Below, in pieces: positions 1 through 11,111 of a stretch of 64,000 bases of DNA (position 1 is the first letter of the stretch; every line of letters starts with the position of its first letter). The notes under the pieces were generated by a model. It was not told the origin of the DNA and searched no databases. It saw only the letters and a program-made list of their open reading frames with translations. The stretch covers positions 312,189 to 376,188 of the forward strand of contig NW_019774703.1 of the NCBI RefSeq assembly GCF_001039355.2, given 5' to 3'. This stretch comes from Lingula anatina (Eukaryota; Brachiopoda; Lingulata; Lingulida; Lingulidae). The position numbers and the translations under genes were made by a program.

Positions 1-140
1 CCCCCCCCCAAAAAAAAAAAATAATAATAATCCTTGATCCCCCCCCCCTGCTTCCCAGTGATACACTCAGATACACTGCTGTCGAGTAATGTATTATTTT
101 TTGGATTCCTCATTATGAGGAAACGTATTGTTTCTTTTAG

Positions 141-2309
141 GCTTGTATGAAAAGTTGTGTTCAAACTGTTACCATTGAGGAGTGTGGATGCAGTCTGATG
201 AATTGCCCCAACCCCAATAAGACCAGGCTGTGTGCCATAAACACTAATTCAACTGATTGTAAGTAGAATTAAACGGCTGTACCAGAAAAACTGTGAGTTT
301 CACAGTGTACTGGAAACCCAGTCCTCCAATAACAACTCTGAAACTCGTGGTAAGAAATAACAATTAAAGGGCTGGAGGACGCCAGGAATACGCACACCGC
401 CCCTTAAGCTTCCCATTTAAAGTTTTTGGTTTCTTTGTATGAATTGCTGAGTGAAATGAGCGTGAAATGAACGTGCCATATTTCTATACAAGCATGTATT
501 TTACTTCTATTTAACTCCTTCCATATCACTGCTTGACCTGGGCATTTATCTTCCCGTTATTATTATTGTTTACATAAAGCAAATGTCAAAAAATACAAGT
601 ATGCCAAAGTTGGAGATATATACCTTTAAGCCAATGATATTTTTCATCAAAAATGTAAGGGGAAATTCAGCTTAAGCTTTAATAGGTAAGATTCATCTGG
701 GCTTAAATTTTTTAGCAATTAACTGCATTTTCAGACGAATGCACTCAGAGGATGCACCGGCAACTTGCCAGCAGATCTTATGACGCGTGTTCGTGTCCGC
801 AGCGCTGCAGGTAAGGAAAGATTTTCACTTTTAACCAACAGGCGCTTAAGGGATTGGGTAGCAACAATTTTAATTTAATATTTATGTTTTCTCATTTTGT
901 AGTGAAAATCTATACCATCTTACTGTTTCATCGGCAACATGGCCCTCTGAGAGTTACCGCGAATCGGTGAGTGATAATAGATCATTATAAATGGTGTCAG
1001 TTTCAACTTGAATTGGTTAGATTTACTTAAAAAAGGAAAATCAGTCAACATTGAATTACCTTTTTTTATAATAACTCAGGTTTTGGCAAGTACGTGGAAA
1101 GATAAAATGAATTTCTGCTTCAGGCATTTCTGAGACGAGAAGTGCTTTCCGCCTATAACTCAACCCTAAGTCCGGCGTGAGTATGACCATTACGTCTTGC
1201 AGTTTTTCATAAATTTCTTTATTCTTGGTAATTATAGTAATTACAAAATAATTGATATTTAGTATCACAATGTGGCTTACAGTTCACTTAACGTGCGTTT
1301 TTAACTTTTAAGGCCGTTTTCTTTATTTCAGTGAAAACTTGCTCAAGCTGGAAATATATATCAGTGACATTAATGTGATGAAAATCGAAGAACACCCGTC
1401 ATATTTGGTATGTAACGTTTCATTTTATAGTCTATGAGGTGACCCTTGATATCGTTTTAAAACATTTCCATTTTCTCGAGAGTAATTTTTGTTTATAGGT
1501 TTTGCTAAAAGAAGTAAAAATTAATAAATATTGAACACCGATAACCACATTCAATTCATGCCAAATTTTAGTCGTCGATAAAAGGCATTACTCTTTGTCC
1601 CTTCGGAACAATTTATCACTCCTAACCAATGGGGAGACCTATATTGCCGGTAATAAGGCTTATTTGACCTTGGCGTTTTTTGAAGGGACTTGGCTTGGTT
1701 GGTCAGCACTACTCACTCGCACTCTTCTGCCTTTCCTCTGATAGTAACGGTCAAGTTCACAAGAGAATAGTTGTCAATCTGAATGCTCCTATTGGCTGGT
1801 CAACTCACCACATTGATAGGAAAAAAGTTCCAGTCTAAATGTTCAAATCGTGGCATAATGGCAAGGAATATGAAGTTAGCGGACCCAAAAGTAATTGCAT
1901 TGGGGCACTTTATAAGACTAAATTTATAAGACTAAAAATATTTTACACTCGCAAAAATGTAACACCATGTCCATTTCTAAGCGAATTTTTCAGCCAGACC
2001 TAAGGGCTATTTGATTACTGATTTTCCACGTTTCCAAAAATACTGTCTCTTCAGAGCCGCATACATGAACTCGAAGAGCCTTTGTTTTTCCAGGCTGCTA
2101 ACCTCTTTGCAGACGTTGGGGGTTTGGCTGGCTTCTACATAGGTGCGTCAGTGTTTACTGCCGGAGAGTTCTTGGAGTTTGCGATGGACTTGGTGATTGC
2201 CTTCATCTTTCACCGAGGCAGCTGCCGTGTCCCAAGGTCAGGCCAAAAAAAGAAGGGTTCCGAAGAACACGATTTAGAACAATGCACAACGGTCGAACTA
2301 TATGTATAG
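141..2309 (+). CDS. DEG/ENaC-family sodium channel, C-terminal 200 aa (copy 1)
   Basis: Exons 141-258, 735-810, 903-966, 1124-1176, 1332-1407 and 2094-2309 (stop included), all with AG/GT borders and compatible phases. The product is the end of a degenerin/epithelial Na+ channel subunit. It has the Cys-rich extracellular segment (KSCVQT, EECGCS, CSCPQRC), the wrist region (VSSATWPSES), the stretch NLLKLEIYISDINV, and the pre-TM2/TM2 motif FADVGGLAGFYIGAS followed by TAGEFLEF. The GAS triplet is the family selectivity filter. The cytosolic tail is short and basic (RSGQKKKG) and ends VELYV. Family members are trimeric cation channels gated by peptides, protons or force; the subfamily cannot be decided from this end. 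The N-terminus and TM1 lie upstream of the window. The same exons recur at 5590-7751, so this copy and that one are probably alleles. Confidence 0.88.
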
Positions 2310-4996
2310 TATACTATTTATTGTAAATCTTATTTATTTCATTTATTTATTTATTTTTGCGGGTCAATTACAAGATAAGTACACTAGTTTCAATTATGCC
2401 AATGTTTTGATAGAATCTTATCCATATTTTTTATTACATCCTTGGACTTTTGGTAGTTATGTCTAAATCTTCCCTTACGAAAATCTCCTATAGGACGGCC
2501 TAAAAGACTCTCTTTTGAACTCTGTAGGAACCCTACAGGATTTTATGGGACTCTATAGGAATTTTATCGAACGTCCTTTATAGGATTCCTATCTAGGACA
2601 TGCGTCAATTTGGACCCAAAATATACTGGGTTCATTTCCTATGGACGCCCTGTGGGACCCTATAGAATATTTCCGTGACTTTTAATAAATGCAGTAAGAG
2701 GTTTTTTACCCTTTTTGCTATTTCTCTTATGTTTTCTTGTGTTATTAATCGGGGGGTTTTACATCACAATCTTGATGATTTTTATTTCATCATTACTAAT
2801 ATTATTTTACTTTTATACCAGTTTTAAAATCTCGGACAGAAACCTATTTCTGATATATATTTTACATTCAGGGGCGGATTTAGGCCGTCTTCTGGGTCTT
2901 CCAGAAGACGGTCAGATTTTCAAGTTTACATTGACGGGTATCCAATTTTTAATGTTGGAAGACGGTCAAAATTGGAGGATGAATCAACAAAGATAATTTG
3001 GAAGACTGTCAGTATATAGCTCTGGATCCGCCCCTGTTTTACATGTATATTAGCATAAGGAAATTTTAATTTTAATTAAAAGGGTTGGAGACCTGAAATT
3101 GCAATTTGCTTGAATGAAGGATTAACATATGGTGCTTTGTATAATATACTTTGATTGACAGTTTAATGCTTAATTTAATATATAAAGTGTAACGAATGAA
3201 TAAATAATTCGGCAGTATCATGGGCGGTCAGTGGGTGGTACTCGTACTTGAGCATACCTATTCTTGCAAATAGCTTCTCTTTTTATGACTGTTTTACACG
3301 TGTTTGTACACATGGATTTTTTCATTGCCGTCAGTTGAAAGAAAAAAAAAACGATTTAAAATGACTAGAGTGTCGTGGATGAAGTTTTGTAATCTTTTTT
3401 GCTTGTTTTAATAGAAATAAAGGTGTATGACAAAAATAACTTACTATAATGAGATTTTTTATCATCTGACCCGGTGGAAGATTTGAATAAATGTTACCTT
3501 AAACTGGTGACGCATTACGCCCCCTCTCGATCAAAATTATGCCTTTTTTTCTTCAGGTAATACGTTGCCTTTTTTAGAGTCCGATGTTAAATTGGCGGCC
3601 TATGCTGTTTTTTAAAAAGATAAAATGTACAGATTCTTTCACATTTATTTCCCTGAATTCATTTCTTTATTAACAACTAGAAATAGAAAAACCTGACAAA
3701 ATGAACATAACATGCTTTGAAACTAATTTTTACGGAACAAAAACTTTAAAATATTGATATAAAATTAAAAAGTAAATTTCTGTACATGTTGTATTATTAA
3801 ATAAGGTGTTTGTACAAAAGATCCATACGTTTCCTTTGGGTTTCGAGTTTTATTCTAAATAAACTGAAAAGTTATGTGATGTTGAACAAATCAATTAAGA
3901 CAATGAAATAATATATCTACATCCCAATTACACTGTACAAGTCAACTCTGTAAATACGCACTTATTCAAAATATCGATTAAAATAATGATAAATGATGCG
4001 CTATAAATTTGACTTATTGAATTTATAATTATTTCTACTCGCTGTTATCTGAATAGCGACACAAGTTTATGTGATAACAAACGGGCTTACTTGAGCAATT
4101 AATATAACGCATGCAAAATGTGGATTTCTTGCAGTGTTTTTTAAATATCTTAAGTTCGTGCAATTCAAACGTGACACTGAGGCATTGTGATTCGTGAATA
4201 ATAGCAGATGTATGGTGCTCAAAAGCAGTATTTGTCAACCGATCAACAAACAAGCTGGTGTTTGATGCGAATTGAATAAGAGGTTGCATACAGCACATAC
4301 AGTTTAAATACACATGACTGCACGTATATATATATTGTCTACAAAGACATTGCATCGGTTGACAATACATAAAAATTTTATGTATGAGTATACAGAAAAT
4401 GGCATTTGCTTCGTAAGGTTAAATAGGTCTATTGTTATGGTCATTTTACTTCCTCTATACATGTATCAATATCTATCATCCCACAAATATTTTCATGTGA
4501 TTTTTATGTGAGTTTTCAATACAATACAATTTCATCCAAAGAATTGAGTCATTATACAAAGTTATCCGTTTTTGAATCAGTTCCCTTACCAGCAGGCTTT
4601 ATGACACTAAAACGGATTTCAGAAAAATTTCAAATTCTTTCCTCCTGGTTTACTAAATTAAATGCAAAAGAACAGTAATCCCCTGTGTTCATTCATCATG
4701 TTTACAACGACGTGCGTACTTCGCTGTATCCTATGTTGTCAATTCCTCCAGGATGGGCACTGGAAAAGAAAGGCAGATCATGATGCTGAAAATGTCGTAA
4801 TGGAGGCAAAAACTTTAAATAACATTTTAAAAATATTTTTAAAAATTCAATGTGGTTTAACACATGCACACCCGTGATTTGGGGCCATCTTAACAAATGA
4901 AAAATGAAACGCAAGATTTTGAAAATTGCTGTTTGTGTCCTTATATTATTTTTAGGCTAATTAAAATTACCATTTTAACGATGAAAAATCTTCAAC
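2310..4996. other. Intergenic region between convergent genes, copy 1
   Basis: Probable 3' UTRs of the DEG/ENaC gene and, on the other strand, of the mucin-like gene. At 2480-2680 there are several degenerate CTATAGGAA/CTACAGGA-type short repeats of unknown nature. Apart from the MITE at 2868-3036 I see no gene; open frames here are short and unlike known domains. Confidence 0.5.
2868..3036. mobile_element. hAT-like MITE, 169 bp
   Basis: Ends are inverted repeats (CAGGGGCGGAT near the left end, ATCCGCCCCTG at the right). It is flanked by the 8-bp duplication TTTTACAT at 2860-2867 and 3037-3044. The homologous position in copy 2 (near 9131) has a single TTTTACAT, that is, the empty site. No coding capacity. 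CAGGGG-type ends with 8-bp target duplications fit the hAT superfamily. Confidence 0.8.
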
Positions 4997-5201
4997 TCAC
5001 TCATTGGTCTTGGAATCATTCACTTCGTTCACAGTAGACGCTGATTGCCCGTTATTCACCCTACCCTCGCTGAACGTGCTTGTGTTGGTGTAGTGGTGTG
5101 CCTCGGTGCCCCTCTCGTCTACATCCGGGCCCTGCATACCATTCTGAGGCAGCTCTGAGGGTCCAATCTCAAAGCTTGCCATTTGAAAGCCCTCCTTTTT
5201 T
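4997..5201 (-). CDS. Mucin-like membrane protein, last exon only (duplicate)
   Basis: Near-identical to the last exon of the gene at 11112-15616 (partner exon 11112-11316). It encodes the cytoplasmic tail from KKEGF through MASFEIGPSEL to the stop after SKTNE. It differs from the partner at a few residues (GFQMAS for GFHMAS, RVNNGQ for RVNDGQ). No further exons of the gene exist in this copy, because the duplicated block ends at about 5391. It is a haplotype fragment, not an independent gene. Confidence 0.8.
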
Positions 5202-5472
5202 CTAGATACATTAGAAATAGAATATAAATATGCCGATTAGTGTCAATGTCAAGGGTTATTATCTGAAACATTAACACTTTTATTGATATTAATGTCAAGC
5301 AAAAATAAAGAGAAATGGCCAGCAAACGTGCGTAGATTTGTTAGATTCGTTAGGTTACGTTACTACTTCGTTTAGGTACTTAAAATCGCTTAGGCCACAC
5401 TTTTTTATTTTTATGGATGACATCCTCTGGGTACCCCAAAATCGGTGCGAGAGGGCGAAAAAAAAAAACGGT

Positions 5473-5473
5473 N
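5473..5473. other. Single-N scaffold junction
   Basis: One N following a poly-A tract, exactly where the second copy of the 5-6-kb direct repeat starts. Marks a contig join or an unresolved base. Confidence 0.8.
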
Positions 5474-5589
5474 AAATAATAATCCTTGATCCCCCCCTGC
5501 TTCCCAGTGATACACTCAGATACACTGCTGTCGAGTAATGTATTATTTTTTGGATTCCTCATTATGAGGAAACGTATTGTTTCTTTTAG

Positions 5590-7751
5590 GCTTGTATGAA
5601 AAGTTGTGTTCAAACTGTTACCATTGAGGAGTGTGGATGTAGTCTGATGAATTGCCCCAACCCCAATAAGACCAGGCTGTGTGCCATAAACACTAATTCA
5701 ACTGATTGTAAGTAGAATTAAACGGCTGTTCCAGAAAAACTGTTAGTTTCACAGTGTACTGGAAACCCAGTCCTCCAATAACAACTCTGAAACTCGTGGT
5801 AAGAAATAACAATTAAAGGGCTGGAGGACGCCAGGAATACGCACACCGCCCCTTAAGCTTCCCATTTAAAGTTTTTGGTTTCTTTGTATGAATTGCTGAG
5901 TGAAATGAGCGTGAGATGAACGTGCCATATTTCTATACAAACATGTATTTTACTTCTATTTAACTCCTTCCATATCACTGCTTGACCTGGGCATTTATCT
6001 TCCCGTTATTATTATTGTTTACATAAAGCAAATGTCAAAAATTGCAAGTATGCCAAAGTTGGAGATATATACCTTTAAGCCAATGATATTTTTTCATCAA
6101 AAATGTAAGGGGAAATTCAGCTTAAGCTTTAATAGGTAAGATTCATCTGGGCTTAAATTTTTTAGCAATTAACTGCATTTTCAGACGAATGCACTCAGAG
6201 GATGCACCGGCAACTTGCCAGCAGATCTTATGACGCGTGTTCGTGTCCGCAGCGCTGCAGGTAAGGAAAGATTTTCATTTTTAACCAATAGGCGCTTAAG
6301 GGATTGGGTAGCAACAACCTTGATTTAATATTTATGTTTTTTCATTTTGTAGTGAAAATCTATACCATCTTACTGTCTCATCGGCGACATGGCCCTCTCA
6401 GAGTTACCGCGAATCGGTGAGTGATAATAGATTATAAAAATGGTGTCAGTTTTCAATTTGAATTGGTTAGACTTACTTAAACTGGAAAATCAGTCAACAT
6501 TGAACTACCTTCTTTTGTAATAAGTCAGGTTTTGGCAAGTACGTGGAACGATAAAATGAATTTCTGCTTCAGGCATTTCTGAGAAAAGAAGTGCTCTCCG
6601 CCTATAACTCAACCCTAAGTCCGGCGTGAGTATGATCATAACGTCTTGCAGTTTGTTTTCATAAATTTCTGTATTCTTGGTAATAACCGTAATTACAAAA
6701 TAAATAAATAAAGTTTAGTATCACAGTGTGGCTCACAGTTCACTTAACGTGCGTTTTTTAAGGCAGTTTTCTTTATTTCAGTGAAAATTTGCTCAAGCTG
6801 GAAATATATATCAGTGACATTAATGTGATGAAAATCGAAGAACACCCGTCATATTTGGTATGTAACCTATCATTTTATAGTCTATGAGGTGTCCCTTGAT
6901 ATCGTTTCAAACCATTTCCATTTTCTCGATAGTAATTTCTGTTTACAGGTTTTGCTAAAAGAGGTAAAAATTAATAAATATTGAACACCGATAACCACAT
7001 TCAATGTGCCAAATTTTAGTCGTCGATAAAAGGCATTACTCTTTGTCCCTTCGGAACAATTTATCATTTCTAACCAATGGGGAGACCTATATTGCCGGTA
7101 ATAAGGCTTATTTGACCTTGGCGTTTTTTGAAGGGACTTGGCTTGGTTGGTCAGCAGTTCTCACTCGCGCTCTTCTGTCTTTCCTCTGATAGTAACGGTC
7201 AAGTTCACAAGAGAATAGTTGTCAATCTGAATGCTCCTATTGGCTGGTCAACTCACCACATTGATAGGAAAAAAATTCCAGTCTAAATGTTCAAATCATG
7301 GCATAATGGCAAGGAGTATAAAGTTAGCGGACCCAAAAGTAATTGCATTGGGGCACTTGGAACTTATAACACTAAAAATATTTTACACTCGCAAAAATGG
7401 AACACCATGTCCATTTCTAAGCGAATTTTTCAGCCAGACCTTATGGACTATTTGATTACTGATTTCCCACGTTTCCAAAAAATACTGTCTCTTCAGAGCC
7501 GCATACATGTACTCGAAGAGCCTTTGTTTTTCCAGGCTGCTAACCTCTTTGCAGACGTTGGGGGTTTGGCTGGCTTCTACATAGGTGCGTCAGTGTTTAC
7601 TGCCGGAGAGTTCTTTGAGTTTGCGATGGACTTGGTGATTGCCTTCATCTATCACCGAGGCAGCTGCCGTGTCCCAAGGTCAGGCCAAAGAAAGAAGGGT
7701 TCCGAAGAACACGATTTAGAACAACGCACAACGGTCGAACAATATGTATAG
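5590..7751 (+). CDS. DEG/ENaC-family sodium channel, C-terminal 200 aa (copy 2)
   Basis: Exons 5590-5707, 6185-6260, 6353-6416, 6573-6625, 6782-6857 and 7536-7751, each the same length as its partner in copy 1. Cys-rich domain, wrist, GAS selectivity filter and TM2 are intact. Differences from copy 1 are few (for example WPSQ for WPSE, FIYHRG for FIFHRG, GQRKKG for GQKKKG, and tail VEQYV for VELYV). There are no exons for the N-terminal half or TM1 between the copies: the sequence jumps through an N at 5473 to the same intron point where copy 1 begins. This argues for an assembly duplicate rather than a second complete gene. Confidence 0.87.
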
Positions 7752-10700
7752 TATACTATATAGGCCTTTTGTAAATCTTATTTATTTATTTTATTTATTT
7801 TTACTAGCCAATAACAAGAAAAGTACACCAGTTTCAATTATGCCAATGTTTTGATAGAATCTTATCCATATTTTTTTTTATTACATCCTAGGAACTTTGG
7901 TAGTTATGTGTAAATCTTCCCTTACGAAAATGACTCTCTTTTGAAATCTGTAGGAACCCTACAGGACCAGGCCTCATAAACGGATTAGGCGTTTCCTAGC
8001 ATGAGCCTCAGATTCCCGAGGGCAATCGCCAATATTAACGAGCCCCACCTCAGATTAACAAGCACAACGTTAAGTCAAGGAGTTATAACAGAATAACTCC
8101 TTGGTTAAGTTAACGAACACTGACTTAGCGTTTCCAAGCACTAGTCGTTGATCCGCTTATCTACCCGTTCGGTATGTTCCGTATGAGCCGAAGGTTGTCG
8201 AGAACGCATTGCTGCTGTAGTAATACGAGGTATGGATAGTGGAGTAGACTAATGCAGTAGTTTGGTTTGTTTTGAGAATTTATTTTGCTCAAGTTAAAAT
8301 ATTGATACACGGAAACAGATATTTCTGAGTCGGTGAAAATAGTCGATGAATCATTTTTACTTGCATCCTACTCAGTATTTATTATTAGCGTAATCTGAAA
8401 TCTGTTAGTAATGATCTAGCCACTTTATTTGGCCATGGCGTGGACGTTAAAAATCCTCTCTTTCGTCAAAGAGACAGAAAGGGGAGATAATATTACTCGT
8501 TTGCACCCAGAAATCTCTGAAAGTTCCACCGTTATGTCTCTTGTATCTTCCGCCATCTTGAAAATAGTCCTGGGTTGATAAAAAGAACCCGTATGTAAGC
8601 AGCCCGGGGAGCCCTATGGAAGCTGAACAAATTGATAGTGCTTGGAAACGCTAAGTTTCTGCTCGCTAACTTTACGTTGTGCTTGTTAATCTGAGGTGGG
8701 GCTCGTTAATATTGGTGTTTGCGCTAGGGAATCTAGCTGAGGCTCGTGCTCGAAAACGGCAATTATCGTTTATGAGGCCTGAGGACTCCATGGGACACTA
8801 TAGGAATTTTATCGAACGTCCTTTATAAGATTCCTATGTAGGACATGCGTCCTTTTGGACCCAAAATATACTGGGTTCATTTCCTAAGGACGCCCTGTGG
8901 GACCCTATAGAATATTTCCGTGACTTTAAATAAATGCAGTAAGAGGTTTTTACCCTTTTTGCTGTTTCTCTGTATTTTAGCGCTAATTATTTTCTTATGT
9001 TTTCTTGTGTTGTTAATCGGGGTTTTTTACATTACAAACTTGATGATTTGTATTTTATCATTACTAATATAATTTTACTTTTATACCAGTTTTAAAATCT
9101 CGGAAAGAAACCTATTTCTGAAGTATATTTTACATGTATATTAGCATAATGGAATTTTAATCAAGGGTTGGAGACCTGAAATTGCAGTTTGCTTGAATGA
9201 AGGATTAACATATGGTGCTTTGTATAATATACTTTGATTGACAGTTTAATGCCTAATTTAATATATAAAGTGTAATGAATGTATAAATAATTCGGCAGTA
9301 TCATGGGCGGTCAGTGGGTGGTAGTCGTACTTGAGCATACCTATTCTTGCAAATAGCTTCTCTTTTTATTCCTGTTTTACACGTGTTTGTACACAGGGAT
9401 TTTTTTCATTGCCTACAGTTGAAAGAAAAAAAAAAACGATTTAAAATGACTAGAGTGTCGTGGATGAAGTTTTGTAATCGTTTTTGCTTGTTTTAATAGA
9501 AATAAAAGTGTATGACAAAAATAACTTACTATAATGAGATTTTTTATCATCTGACCCGGTGGAAGATTTGAATGAATGTTACCTTAAACTGGTGACGCAT
9601 TACGCCCTCTCTCGAGCAAAATTATGCCTTTTTTCTTCAGGTAATACGTTGCCTTTTTTAGAGTCCGATGTAAATTGGCGGCCTATGCTGTTTTTTAAAA
9701 AGATGAAATGTACAGATTCTTTCAAATTTATTTCCCTGAATTCCTTTCTTTATTAACAACTAGAAATAGAAAAACATGACAAAATGAACATAACATGCTT
9801 TGAAACTAATTTTTACGGAACAAAAACTTTAAAATATTGATATAAAATTAAAAAGTAAATTTCTGTACATGTTGTATTATTAAATAAGGTGTTTGTACAA
9901 AAGATCCATACGTTTCCTTTGGGTTTCGAGTTTTATTCTAAATAAACTGAAAGTTATGTGATGTTGAACAAATCAATTAAGACAATGAAATAATATATCT
10001 GCATCCCAATTACAAGTCAACTCTGTAAATATGCACTTATTCAAAATATCGATTAAAATAATAATAAATCATGCGCTATAAATTTGACTTATTGAATTTA
10101 TAATTATTTCTACTCGCTGTTATCTGTATAGAGACATAAGTTTATGTGATAACAAACGGGCTTACTTGAGCAATTAATATAACGCGTGCAAAATGTGGAT
10201 TTCTTGCAGTGTTTTTTAAATATCTTAAGTCCGTGCAATTCAAACGTGACACTTTGGCATTGTGATTCGTAAAGAATAGCAGATGTATGGTGCTCAAAAG
10301 CAGTATTTGTCAACCGATCAACAAACAAACTGGTGTTTGATGCGCATTGAATAAGAGGTTGCATACAGCACATACAGTTTAAATACACATGACTGCACGT
10401 ATATACAGTGTATATTGTCTACAAATACATTGCATCGGTTGACAATACATAAAAATTTAATGTATGAGTATACAGAAAATGGTATTTGCTTTGTAAGGTA
10501 AAATAGGCCTGCTATTAGAGGCGTTCACTTTACGGAAATGTGGTATTTTTACGGTAATTTTAAATACTTCCTATATACATGTGTCAATATCTATCATTCC
10601 ACAAATATTGTGAGTTTTCAATACAATGCGTATTTAACAAATTTCATCTAAAGAATTGAGTCATTATACAAAGTTATCCGTTTTTGAATCAGTTCCCTTA

Positions 10701-11111
10701 CCAGCAGGATTTATGACACCAAAACGGATTTCAGAAAATTTTCAAATTCTTTCCTCCTGGTTTACTAAATTAAATGCAAAAGAACAGTAATCCCCTGTGT
10801 TGATTCATCATGTTTACAACGACGTGCGTACTTCGCTGTATCCTATGTTGTCAATTCCTCCAGGATGGGCACTGGAAAAGAAAGGCAGATCATGATGCTG
10901 AAAATGTCGTAACGGAGGCAAAAACTTTAAATAACATTTTAAAAATATTTCTAAAAATTCAATGTGGTTCAACACATGCACACCCGTGATTTGCGGCCAT
11001 CTTAACAAATGAAAAATGAAACACAAGAAGATTTTGAAAATTGCTGTTTGTGTCCTTATATTATTTTTAAGCTAATTAAAATTACCATTTTAACGCTGAA
11101 AAATCTTCAAC
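7752..11111. other. Intergenic region between convergent genes, copy 2
   Basis: Collinear with 2310-4996. Contains the 814-bp transposon and otherwise only UTR-like AT-rich sequence. No gene seen. Confidence 0.5.
7968..8781. mobile_element. Non-autonomous DNA transposon, 814 bp, long inverted arms
   Basis: Termini CAGGCCTCATAAACG and CGTTTATGAGGCCTG are perfect inverted complements, flanked by the 5-bp direct repeat AGGAC (7963-7967 and 8782-8786). Subterminal arms also mirror each other (GCCCCACCTCAGATTAACAAGC on the left against its complement on the right), so the element can fold back. It is absent from the homologous position of copy 1 (near 2535). No open frame of transposase size. Confidence 0.78.

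Larger units (their letters stand above)
20..5391. repeat. Large direct repeat, copy 1 (probable haplotype duplicate)
   Basis: Aligns collinearly with 5474-11509 through exons, introns and intergenic DNA with only scattered substitutions and small indels. Similarity stops abruptly at about 5391, just after an AAAATCGCTTA stretch. Copy 1 carries a 169-bp transposon (2868-3036) missing from copy 2 and lacks the 814-bp one that copy 2 has (7968-8781). Contains the DEG/ENaC 3' half and the mucin-like last exon. Confidence 0.9.

Noticed and set aside
7287-7751. 154-codon frame extending the last DEG/ENaC exon upstream
   Set aside because: The extra N-terminal part is intron; the acceptor at 7535 gives the family-consistent join to HPSYL.
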